This document shows positions 15,050 through 22,814 of a stretch of 64,000 bases of DNA, in pieces. The notes under the pieces are model-generated. The model saw only the letters and a list, made by a program, of their open reading frames with translations, did no database searches and had not been told where the DNA came from. The stretch is from the NCBI GenBank assembly GCA_913775725.1, contig CAJYNG010000008.1:248001-312000 (forward strand), written 5' to 3'. Position numbers and translations under genes: made by a program. The DNA comes from an uncultured Stenotrophomonas sp. GTDB lineage: Bacteria; Pseudomonadota; Gammaproteobacteria; Xanthomonadales; Xanthomonadaceae. The stretch's first letter is position 1. Every line of letters starts with the position of its first letter.

Positions 15050-18000
15050 GCGGAAGCCGTGGTGGAAGGGGAACGGGAAGGGCGGGAGCACCGTGCGTTG
15101 CGCCGCGACTGCAGCACGGCGCCTGCGCCAAGCAGGGCCAGCAGCACGGCGAGTGCCCAGCGCGTGGCAGGCGAGTGCGGCGCCGGCGGCGGCACCTGCC
15201 GCATCACCTGGCCACGCACCTGGGCCGAGGGGGCGGAAGGCGGTTGCACGGTGGCGGGTTGTTGGGCGGCGGTGGCCGCAGCTCGGGTTGAGGGTGTGGC
15301 AGCCGCGCGGCCGAGCCCATAGCCCGGATGTGCCTGCGTTGCGGCCGGTTCCGGCGCTGACGGGGCCTGCAGCTGCTGCAGCTGCTGCAGCCGCGCCTGC
15401 AGCTCCGCACGGGTGCGATCATCGGGTTGCCAGTAGCCGCGCGAGATCGCCTCCTGCAGGCGCTCGATCATCTGCACCTGCGCGCTGGCGTTGTGCTGCT
15501 CGAACCACTGGGCCAGGCCCAGTTGCCGGCTGTCGCGCACGAAGGTGTCATGCACCGCCTGCCACTGGTCGGCACGGACGGTGTCTGGCGCGGTTACCTG
15601 CCAGCCGAACAGGTTGTCGACGTTCTTCAGTACCTCCAGCGTGCCGGCATAGCCTTCGGCCTGCATCGCACCGATCCATTGCGGGTTGAGCGTCTGCGCG
15701 CGCAGCTCATCGGCAAGGAAGCGTGCGGTGCTGCGCGTGCGCGGTGCCGGTTCGCGCAGGTCGGAGACGTAAAGCGCCGGGCTGGCACCGTCGAGGTGGC
15801 GCACGGCCAGCGCCAGCCCGCCCAGATACTCGAAGGGATGGTCGGTGCTGAGCAGGCCATGGGTGTTGGAGGAGCGCGACAGCACCGCCGCCTGCACGCC
15901 GCGCAGCTGTTCGGCGAACAGGTTGCCGCCGGGCAGGGCGGTCGCCTGGCCATCACTGCCGTAGCCGTGCTGCAGGCGATCCAGGAAGCCGCTGGCCAGC
16001 GCCGCATCGTCCTTGCCCGCCGTGCCGCCGCGCGCCAGCACGGCATGGTTGAGGCCGCTGCCATATTCGCCGGGGGCGTTGCTGAAGACGCGCAGACGCG
16101 ACAGGCGTTGCGCCTGCTCCGCAGGGACGCCGTCGCGCTGCAGGCGCTGCTGCACGGCCAGTGCATTGCCGGCAATCGGGTTGCCGGGCGAGGCCGGCAT
16201 CGCCGCCAGCTGCTCGATGGCGCCAGCCAGCAGTCGCAGGAACGGATCGAACTGGTCGCGGTAGACGCTGGTGGCCTGGATCACCACATCGATGCGCGGG
16301 CGTTGCAGTTCCGCGTCGGGCACGATGTCCAGGGCGATCACTCTGCCACCGCTGTCCCAGCGTGGGCGCAGGCCCAGCGCGTGCAGTACCTGCGCCTCCA
16401 GCACGCCGAGATGGCGGATGGCCTCGCTCGACCACAGGCTGATGGCGAGCTTGCGTGGCAGCTGCCCTTCGTGATCATCACGATAGGCCTGCAACAGCTG
16501 CTGCAGGGCGAGCTCGCCGGTGTCGAATGCCGCACGGGTGGGAATGCGGTCGGGCTCGAACGCGAACAGGTTGCGGCCACTGCGCAGCTCCGGCGTGCGG
16601 ATCGGATCGCCGCCGGCGCCGGGCTGCACGAAGCCACCGTCCAGCCCGTGCAGCAGCGATTCGATCTCCTGTGTATCGGCCAGCGCAGCATCCAGCTGCA
16701 CGGCACGCTGCAGCGCTGCGCGTAGATCCGGGTTGGCGACGCTGCCGATCGGCGCACCTTCGCGCAGATGGCGCGCCAGCGTGCGATAGCCGGGGCCCTG
16801 CTGGATCTGCCGGTAGTCCACCGCAGTGGCCTCCATCGGATCTTCGCCCAGCGCTTTCAGATATCCAGGGCCCAGCTGCTGCATCACCATCAGCAGGCGG
16901 TGCTCGGACGAGGCCGGCTGGCCGAAGGTATGCAGCCCCAGTGGCAGGTTGCGCCGGGCGAGTTCATGCAGATGGTCGTGCAGTACCGGCAGGAAGCTGT
17001 CGAAGCGCGCCTGCATGTCCACCGCGCTCCAGCCCAGGTCGGCGGCGATGCCGCTGTCGGTGGCCAGTGCGCGCAGGCGTGCGGCAGTGGCATCACGTAC
17101 CGGCCCCCGGTCCAGTTGCTGCAGTTCGTGCACCACCGCGTGCAGGTCGCGCAGCTCGTCGTACAGGCCGGACGGCGCGAACGGCGGGGTCTGGTGGCTG
17201 ACCACCACGGCACGACCACGGCGCTTGGCCTGGATCGCCTCGCCGACGTTGTCCTGGATGTACGGATAGAACACCGGCAGCTCGCCCACTGCCAGCCACG
17301 GATAGTCTGCGGCCCACAGGCCGCGGTCCTTGCCCGGGGTCCATTCCTGCGTGCCATGGGTACCGAAGTGGATCAGCGCATCGGCCTTCCACTGCTGGCG
17401 CAGGTACAGGTACGCCGCCAGGTAGTAGTGGCTTGGCACCGACGCCGTATCGTGGGTGGCTTCGCCGACGCGGCCCGCGCGCGGCGGCTGCGGCATCAGC
17501 AGCAGGTTGCCCAGGCGCAGGCGCGGCAGCACGAACACGGCCTGTCCGTGCCGCTGGCGTACCGCGGGGTGGTATGCAGGATCGCCCCACTGTGCGCGCA
17601 GTTCGTCGCGGCGCGAAGCGGGCAGGGAGGCCAGCCAGCGGCGGTAGTCCGCCACCGGCAGTGTATCGGCCAGCCCGGCGTCGAGCAGCGCGTCCAGCCG
17701 CTCCGGATGGTAGTAGCCCCCCAGCAGTGCTTGCAGCTGCTCAATCAGGGTCTTCTCATCCACCGCCTGCGTCGAATACCCGGCCTGTGCCAGCCGTGGC
17801 AGCAGCGTCTCGATGCTGCGCGGCACGTTGAGATGTGAGGCGGACAGGTTGCGCTCGCCATCAGGTGCATTCCAGAACAGCAGCGCCACGCGCTTGTTGG
17901 CCGCGGCCGTGTGGCGGAGCGCGGCCAACCGCTGCAGCTTGGCGGCCAGCGCATCGATCTGTTCGGGAATCGGCTGCAGTTCACCGCGCGCATTGGCCGA

Positions 18001-18960
18001 GACCACGATCGGATCACTGGCGCCCCAGGCTTCGGGTACAGCGACGAAAGTCGCCAGCGTCGCCATCGGAATGCCGGTGGTCGCTGCGCGCCAGTCATCC
18101 GCATCGCCTTGCCGATGGTTCAGCGCCTGCAGCACCGGCACGTCCAGTGTGGCGAATTCGGCGGCACGCGCGCTGCCGTTCTGCAGGTGGGTCAGATTGA
18201 CCAGCGCATCCACCTCGATGCCGCGCAGCGCCTGCTGCAGGGCGTCGTCGGCGGCGGCATCGAACCAGACCCCGAACAGCGCGACTTTGCGTGCGCGCCC
18301 GGCCTCGATCAGCGCGTCCAGCACCTGGGTCTGCATGCCACTGAGCGTGCTGCCGGAAACCAGTACGGCCACTTTCGGCCACGACGCCTGGCCATCGCGC
18401 TGCCACTGCGCCTGCAAGGCCTGCGGGCTGTCCAGCCACTGGCTGCCGCGCGTGCTGTAGCCGGTGGCCGGCAGCACCTGCGGAAGCGGCAGTCCGTCGG
18501 TCCCGGCACCGCTGCGCCAGGCCTGCAGGTAGGCAGCCAGCGTGCGGATGTTGGCCTCGCCACCGTTGCCGTAGTAGCCGGCGATCCTGCGCGCTACCTC
18601 GGCGGGCAGGTGGCCGGAGGCCGGTGCGCCACCTCCCATACGCAGCCACGGCACCTTGCCGTTCTGCAAGGGCCCATCAACCACCGACATGACCTGTTCG
18701 ACATCGGTCGGTCGCGGCGTATCCAGCAGCACCAAGTCGGCGCCCGCCGGCCAGTCAGCGGGCAGCGTGGCCGCCGGGTCCACCATGCGTTGCCGGAAGC
18801 GCACGCCTGCGGGCGCGCCCAGCGCATCCAGGCGGGCGATCCTGCCGGGCAGCACGAAGCTGCTGCTGGCCACCTCCACCCGCAGGGGTTCGGGCTCGGC
18901 ACGGGCCGATGCGGCAAGCATCAGCCACCCGAGCAGCAGCCATGTCCACCCGCTGCGCAT
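15046..18960 (-). CDS. Membrane-anchored periplasmic CobN-like chelatase
   Basis: 1,304-residue protein of the CobN/magnesium-chelatase H-subunit family. Cytoplasmic CobN inserts cobalt in aerobic B12 synthesis, but here residues 1-22 are a signal peptide (MRSGWTWLLLGWLMLAASAR) and the C-terminus has a Pro/Ala-rich stalk followed by a membrane helix (~1264-1284, WALAVLLALLGAGAVL) and a short basic tail. The catalytic body keeps CobN-like runs such as LIHFGTHGTQEWTPGKDRGL. No CobS/CobT or B12-synthesis genes are present. Neighbours (TonB receptor 2 nt upstream, ExbB-like and DUF2149 overlapping downstream) resemble the hmuR-hmuS context of Bacteroidetes, where HmuS is a CobN-like protein acting on heme. 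A periplasmic metal-tetrapyrrole chelatase or dechelatase is inferred. Confidence 0.85.
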   Translation of the reverse strand: MRSGWTWLLLGWLMLAASARAEPEPLRVEVASSSFVLPGRIARLDALGAPAGVRFRQRMVDPAATLPADWPAGADLVLLDTPRPTDVEQVMSVVDGPLQNGKVPWLRMGGGAPASGHLPAEVARRIAGYYGNGGEANIRTLAAYLQAWRSGAGTDGLPLPQVLPATGYSTRGSQWLDSPQALQAQWQRDGQASWPKVAVLVSGSTLSGMQTQVLDALIEAGRARKVALFGVWFDAAADDALQQALRGIEVDALVNLTHLQNGSARAAEFATLDVPVLQALNHRQGDADDWRAATTGIPMATLATFVAVPEAWGASDPIVVSANARGELQPIPEQIDALAAKLQRLAALRHTAAANKRVALLFWNAPDGERNLSASHLNVPRSIETLLPRLAQAGYSTQAVDEKTLIEQLQALLGGYYHPERLDALLDAGLADTLPVADYRRWLASLPASRRDELRAQWGDPAYHPAVRQRHGQAVFVLPRLRLGNLLLMPQPPRAGRVGEATHDTASVPSHYYLAAYLYLRQQWKADALIHFGTHGTQEWTPGKDRGLWAADYPWLAVGELPVFYPYIQDNVGEAIQAKRRGRAVVVSHQTPPFAPSGLYDELRDLHAVVHELQQLDRGPVRDATAARLRALATDSGIAADLGWSAVDMQARFDSFLPVLHDHLHELARRNLPLGLHTFGQPASSEHRLLMVMQQLGPGYLKALGEDPMEATAVDYRQIQQGPGYRTLARHLREGAPIGSVANPDLRAALQRAVQLDAALADTQEIESLLHGLDGGFVQPGAGGDPIRTPELRSGRNLFAFEPDRIPTRAAFDTGELALQQLLQAYRDDHEGQLPRKLAISLWSSEAIRHLGVLEAQVLHALGLRPRWDSGGRVIALDIVPDAELQRPRIDVVIQATSVYRDQFDPFLRLLAGAIEQLAAMPASPGNPIAGNALAVQQRLQRDGVPAEQAQRLSRLRVFSNAPGEYGSGLNHAVLARGGTAGKDDAALASGFLDRLQHGYGSDGQATALPGGNLFAEQLRGVQAAVLSRSSNTHGLLSTDHPFEYLGGLALAVRHLDGASPALYVSDLREPAPRTRSTARFLADELRAQTLNPQWIGAMQAEGYAGTLEVLKNVDNLFGWQVTAPDTVRADQWQAVHDTFVRDSRQLGLAQWFEQHNASAQVQMIERLQEAISRGYWQPDDRTRAELQARLQQLQQLQAPSAPEPAATQAHPGYGLGRAAATPSTRAAATAAQQPATVQPPSAPSAQVRGQVMRQVPPPAPHSPATRWALAVLLALLGAGAVLQSRRNARCSRPSRSPSTTASA

Positions 18961-18962
18961 GG

Positions 18963-20906
18963 TCAGAATGCCAGTTCGATGCCGGCATGCACGTAGCGGC
19001 CGGTCTCCGGGTAGGGATACAGCGCACCGGTCTCGTCCACCCGCTTGTCGGCCAGGTTGTCGATACCGGCCACCACGCTTACCGCAGCGGTTACGCGCCA
19101 GCGCGCGTCCAGCGACCACAGCCAGTAGTCGGGCAGGGTCACCTGGCTGCTGCCGGCCACCTGCTGTTGCGGCCCGATGTACTCGCCGCGTACGGCAGCC
19201 TGCAGCGGACCACGTTGCCAGTTCAGCGCAGTTGCACCGCTACGGCGCGGACGCTCCGGCAGCCACTGGTCGGTCTGGCGATCGCGCGGGTCCAGCCAGC
19301 TCCAGTTTGCCTCGAATGACAGATGCTCACTGATGGGCGCAGTGCCGGCCAGCTCGAGGCCACGGATGCGTGCACGGGCCACGTTGGTGTAGTTGCGCAG
19401 TTCGCGGCCGCGTACACCGCAGGCACGCACGCAGGTGGTCTGGATCAGATCCTTGAGGTCGTTCTGGAATGCGGTGGCCTGCAGCGACCAGCGTTGCTGC
19501 TGCCAGGCCACCGACAGCTCGGCGCTGGTGTTCTGTTCCGGCTTCAACTGCGGATTGCCGACAATGGTGAAACGCCCGCCGCCGCCCACCGCGGAATACT
19601 CCGGCGACAGCTGCTTCAGGCTGGGCGCCTTGAAGCCGCTGCCGATGCCGCCTTTGATCGTCAGTGCTTCGGTGGCGTGCCACACCGCATAGGCGCGCGG
19701 GCTGTGGTGCCAGCCGAACTCGGGATGGCGGTCGCCGCGGCTGCCGAACACCAGTGACAACGCGTCGCTGACCTGGATCTCGTCCTGCACGAACACCGCG
19801 CTCTGGTCGGACTGCAGGTGACCACTACGCGCACCGGCCGCATCATCCAGTTCCTGGCGCCGCCATTCGCCGCCGACACTGACGCGGTGGCGTGCACCCA
19901 GCGCAACCGTGGCACGCGCATCGACGATCTGGTCGGTCAGCTGCTGTGGACGCGAGGCCTCGCCGCGGTCACGACGGTTGTCGCGGTCCAGCGTGGCACG
20001 GTAGGCACTCACCCGGGTTTGCCCCCAGTCCCACTCGCCCTGGTGGCTCAGCGTGGTCTGGCGGCGACGGATGTCATCAATGGTCTCGTACACGTAGGGT
20101 GCGGCGCCGGCCTGCAGTGCATGGCGGCGGCGTTCCTCGCTGCCCTGCAGGTGTGACAGGTCAATGCGCTGGTACGCGTCCGGCGTCCAGGTCAGTACCG
20201 CGCGGCCGGTATTGACCCGCCGGCCCTCCTGTTCGTCCAGGCGGTCGTCGGTGGGGTCTCGGGTGGCATCCTTCTGCCGGTGTTCGGCAAACACGCTCAA
20301 GCCCAGCGTGCCGGGCAGCAGTGCGCCACCGGCATAGAAGCCGGCCTGGGCAGTGTTGCCACCGCGGTCACCGCCAACCACGCCGGCGTTGTAGACCAGG
20401 TTGCCCTGCCAGTCGTCGGTGGCGCGGCGGCTGATCACGTTGACCACGCCGCCCAGCGCCTCCGAGCCGTACAGCGAGGACATCGGACCGCGTACCACCT
20501 CGATGCGTTCGATCGCGGCAGCAGGCAGCCAGCCCAGGTCGAAATCCGAGTGGGCGATGGCATCGGCCGACGCACTGACGCGCTGGCCGTCCAGCAGCAC
20601 CAGCGTATAGCCCGGATCCATGCCGCGGATGCGGATGCCGCGGCGACCGAAGCCGACCCCGGCCACCGTCACGCCAGGACTGCCGCGTAGTGCGTCGGCC
20701 AGGTCCAGCACCGGCCGCAGCTGGATCTGCTCACGGGTGATCACGCTGATGGAGGCGGGCGCGTCGCTGGCCAAGCGATCGGTGGCAGTGGCGGTCACCA
20801 CGATCGGATCCAGCTGCGAAGGGGCGTCTGCCGCCGCTGCCAGTGCGGGCGCCAGGGCAAGGAGGATCGCGCCGGACAGGCGGCGGGCGGGGATGAAACG
20901 GGACAT
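18963..20906 (-). CDS. BtuB-like TonB-dependent outer-membrane receptor
   Basis: 647-residue TonB-dependent receptor. A signal peptide (to ALAAAADA) is followed by a TonB box (DPIVVTATATD), a plug (ISVITREQIQLRPVLDLADA ... GIRIRGMDPGYTLVLLDGQR ... LYGSEALGGVVNVISR) and a 22-strand-type barrel ending in Phe. Plug and size resemble BtuB and heme receptors. A cysteine pair in an extracellular loop (TTCVRACG) may be a disulfide. I start at the second Met, which gives a proper signal peptide, though no clear ribosome site is visible. First gene of the CobN-like operon; its upstream region carries a Zur-like palindrome at 20925-20939. Substrate (cobalamin, heme or another metal complex) is unknown. 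Confidence 0.87.
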   Translation of the reverse strand: MSRFIPARRLSGAILLALAPALAAAADAPSQLDPIVVTATATDRLASDAPASISVITREQIQLRPVLDLADALRGSPGVTVAGVGFGRRGIRIRGMDPGYTLVLLDGQRVSASADAIAHSDFDLGWLPAAAIERIEVVRGPMSSLYGSEALGGVVNVISRRATDDWQGNLVYNAGVVGGDRGGNTAQAGFYAGGALLPGTLGLSVFAEHRQKDATRDPTDDRLDEQEGRRVNTGRAVLTWTPDAYQRIDLSHLQGSEERRRHALQAGAAPYVYETIDDIRRRQTTLSHQGEWDWGQTRVSAYRATLDRDNRRDRGEASRPQQLTDQIVDARATVALGARHRVSVGGEWRRQELDDAAGARSGHLQSDQSAVFVQDEIQVSDALSLVFGSRGDRHPEFGWHHSPRAYAVWHATEALTIKGGIGSGFKAPSLKQLSPEYSAVGGGGRFTIVGNPQLKPEQNTSAELSVAWQQQRWSLQATAFQNDLKDLIQTTCVRACGVRGRELRNYTNVARARIRGLELAGTAPISEHLSFEANWSWLDPRDRQTDQWLPERPRRSGATALNWQRGPLQAAVRGEYIGPQQQVAGSSQVTLPDYWLWSLDARWRVTAAVSVVAGIDNLADKRVDETGALYPYPETGRYVHAGIELAF

Positions 20907-20924
20907 GGAAGGGGTCGCTACGAA

Positions 20925-20939
20925 TGTGACGATATAACA
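20925..20939. promoter_or_regulatory. Candidate Zur box before the receptor-CobN operon
   Basis: TGTGA-CGATA-TAACA, 19 nt upstream of the receptor start, matches the gammaproteobacterial Zur core TGTTA-N5-TAACA with one half-site mismatch. Flanks AA and T also fit. It lies in the intergenic region shared with the divergent fecI-like gene. Two better matches occur at 57169 and 59970. Confidence 0.45.
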
Positions 20940-21089
20940 TAGCACTTTCTTCACAAGATCTTCATAGGCCGAAGGTCCTGCCTGTAGCGACATCGCTGAA
21001 CGGGGTGCGGTATCGCGGCGGGACGCCTACAATCCCGGCTCGGACCGTCGCCATCACGCCCATCATTCCCCGGTCCGGCCTTGGCACCT

Positions 21090-21593
21090 ATGTCTCCCAA
21101 TGCCCTGGCGCTGGTCGAGCTGCTGATCCGCGAGCGCCGTGCGTTGTCTCGCTTCATCGCGCGCTATCTCGACCCGGCCAGTACCGAGGACACCCTGCAG
21201 AACCTGTACCTGAAGGCCAGCAGCGTGCCCGGCGACCCGCCCATCCTGGAGCCGCGCGGCTATCTGTACCGGATGGCCTATCACCACGCGCTCAACCGCA
21301 GTCAGGCCGACGCCCGCGAGCGGCGCGCCATGGCCGAGTACGCCACCGACATGGCCGAGGCGGGCCACGATGGCGAGGCCCAGGCGCTGGACCAGGCGCA
21401 ACTGCGGGAGATCACCCAGACCATCCTTGCGCTGCCAGCGCAGGTACGCGAATGCTTCGTGCTCAACCGGTATCTGGGCCTGAGCGAGCGCGAGATCGCC
21501 GCCCGGCTGGGTATTTCCAAGAGCCTGGTCGGCAAGCATGTGCTGCGCGCGGCGCTGTTGATCCAGCAGCACCAGCAGGGAATGCATCGATGA
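21090..21593 (+). CDS. fecI: FecI-type ECF sigma factor
   Basis: 167-residue extracytoplasmic-function sigma factor with region 2 (LIRERRALSRFIARYLD ... YLYRMAYHHALNRSQADARE) and region 4 helix-turn-helix (LPAQVRECFVLNRYLGLSER then EIAARLGISKSLVGKHVLRA). Family role: directs transcription of the linked TonB receptor after a signal through FecR. ATG at 21090 is chosen over TTG at 21081. TACAAT at 21027-21032 could be its -10 element. Followed by fecR and an STN-containing receptor, the classical surface-signalling order. Confidence 0.88.
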   Translation: MSPNALALVELLIRERRALSRFIARYLDPASTEDTLQNLYLKASSVPGDPPILEPRGYLYRMAYHHALNRSQADARERRAMAEYATDMAEAGHDGEAQALDQAQLREITQTILALPAQVRECFVLNRYLGLSEREIAARLGISKSLVGKHVLRAALLIQQHQQGMHR

Positions 21594-21675
21594 GCTGCGA
21601 TTGCCGTGGGCAGATCGCGCCCGCCGTTGTCACAACAGGAAGGCGCACCCGTTCGTGGTGCGGCAGGCCACAACC

Positions 21676-22632
21676 ATGACCACGTCCGAACCCTCGCCGC
21701 GTCAGGCCAGGCAGGCGTTGCGCTGGGTGATCCGGTGCAGTGCAGGCCCGCTGCCGGAACGCCAGCAACGAACCCTGCAGCGCTGGCTGCAGGCCGATCC
21801 TCGCCATGCGCTGGCCTGGCGCCAGCAGCAGGCGTTCTGGCAAGGGCTGGATGCCGCCGGGCCCGACGTGCTGGCCGCGCTGCCCGGGCTGACGGCTGAT
21901 CGCGAAGGGTTGCGCCCGATCGCACCGCGTCGCCGCCTGCCGTGGCTGCTGGCCAGTGCCGCCTCGGTCGTGCTGATGGTTGCCGCTGCGCCGCACGCGC
22001 TGCTGCTGGCACGCAGTGACCTGCGCAGCAGCGATGCACCGCGCGTGGTGCAGCTGGACGACGGCAGCACCGCCGTACTCGACGCCGGCACTGCACTGGC
22101 GGTTGAGTTCGATGGCCAGCAGCGCCACCTTCGCCTGCTGCGCGGGCAGGCCTGGTTCCAGGTGGCCCACGAGGCGCGCCCGTTCCAGGTGGAGGCGGCG
22201 GGCGGCCTGGTCCGTGACATCGGCACGGCCTTCAGCGTGTCGATGCAGGACACCACGGTCCTGACCCAAGTCAGCGAGGGCGTGGTCGATGTGCGCCCGG
22301 GTGATGGCAGTGTGCAGCGCCTGCATGCCGGGCAGGCACGTGTGTTCCGTGACGGTCGCTGGCTGCAGCCGGTGCAGCTGGAAGATACCGAGACCATGGC
22401 GCCGTGGCGGCGTGGCGAGGTAGCGATCGACGATCAGCCGGCCGCGCAGGCCATCGCCGATCTGGCGCGCTACCGTCGTGCTCCGGTGTGGGTACTGGGC
22501 GGGCAGGGCACGGAGGTACGGGTCAGTGGCCTGTTCCATCTGCAGCAGCCGGAGACCGCCATCAATGCGGTGGCCGCGCAGGCAGGACTGCGTGTGAAGC
22601 GCTTGCCCGGCGGCGCGCTGGTGGTGTGGTGA
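21676..22632 (+). CDS. fecR: FecR-family anti-sigma/signal transducer
   Basis: 318-residue transmembrane regulator. An N-terminal DUF4880-like cytoplasmic anti-sigma domain has the Trp-rich run (RWLQADPRHALAWRQQQAFW), then one membrane helix (~residues 90-112, LPWLLASAASVVLMVAAAPH), the periplasmic FecR domain (VVQLDDGSTAVLDAGTALAV ... VEAAGGLVRDIGTAFSV) and a C-terminal DUF4974-like segment (ETAINAVAAQAGLRVKRLPG) that would meet the receptor STN domain. ATG 82 nt after fecI; no strong ribosome site, and upstream GTG codons in frame are possible. Confidence 0.87.
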   Translation: MTTSEPSPRQARQALRWVIRCSAGPLPERQQRTLQRWLQADPRHALAWRQQQAFWQGLDAAGPDVLAALPGLTADREGLRPIAPRRRLPWLLASAASVVLMVAAAPHALLLARSDLRSSDAPRVVQLDDGSTAVLDAGTALAVEFDGQQRHLRLLRGQAWFQVAHEARPFQVEAAGGLVRDIGTAFSVSMQDTTVLTQVSEGVVDVRPGDGSVQRLHAGQARVFRDGRWLQPVQLEDTETMAPWRRGEVAIDDQPAAQAIADLARYRRAPVWVLGGQGTEVRVSGLFHLQQPETAINAVAAQAGLRVKRLPGGALVVW

Positions 22633-22814
22633 GGCTCGCGCAATGCCCGGATGAACCGGTCGCATGAAAAAAACATGAAAAAACCGTGGGCAGTCGCCGC
22701 ACCGGGCTGTCTATAGAGGTATAGCCAGAGCGAAACACCGTTTCTCCTCAAGCCAGACATGCCACCGGCACCGGACGTGCCCGTGGTTCCGCCACGCTTG
22801 AGGAGTTCCTGTCC

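Noticed and set aside
15046-18960. CobN as part of aerobic cobalamin biosynthesis
   Set aside because: Signal peptide, C-terminal membrane anchor, and absence of CobS/CobT or other cob genes nearby argue against a cytoplasmic cobaltochelatase.
20907-21089. Cobalamin riboswitch upstream of the BtuB-like receptor and CobN-like gene
   Set aside because: The leader before the receptor start is very short and no B12-box-like conserved sequence or folding pattern is visible; a Zur-type palindrome is present instead.
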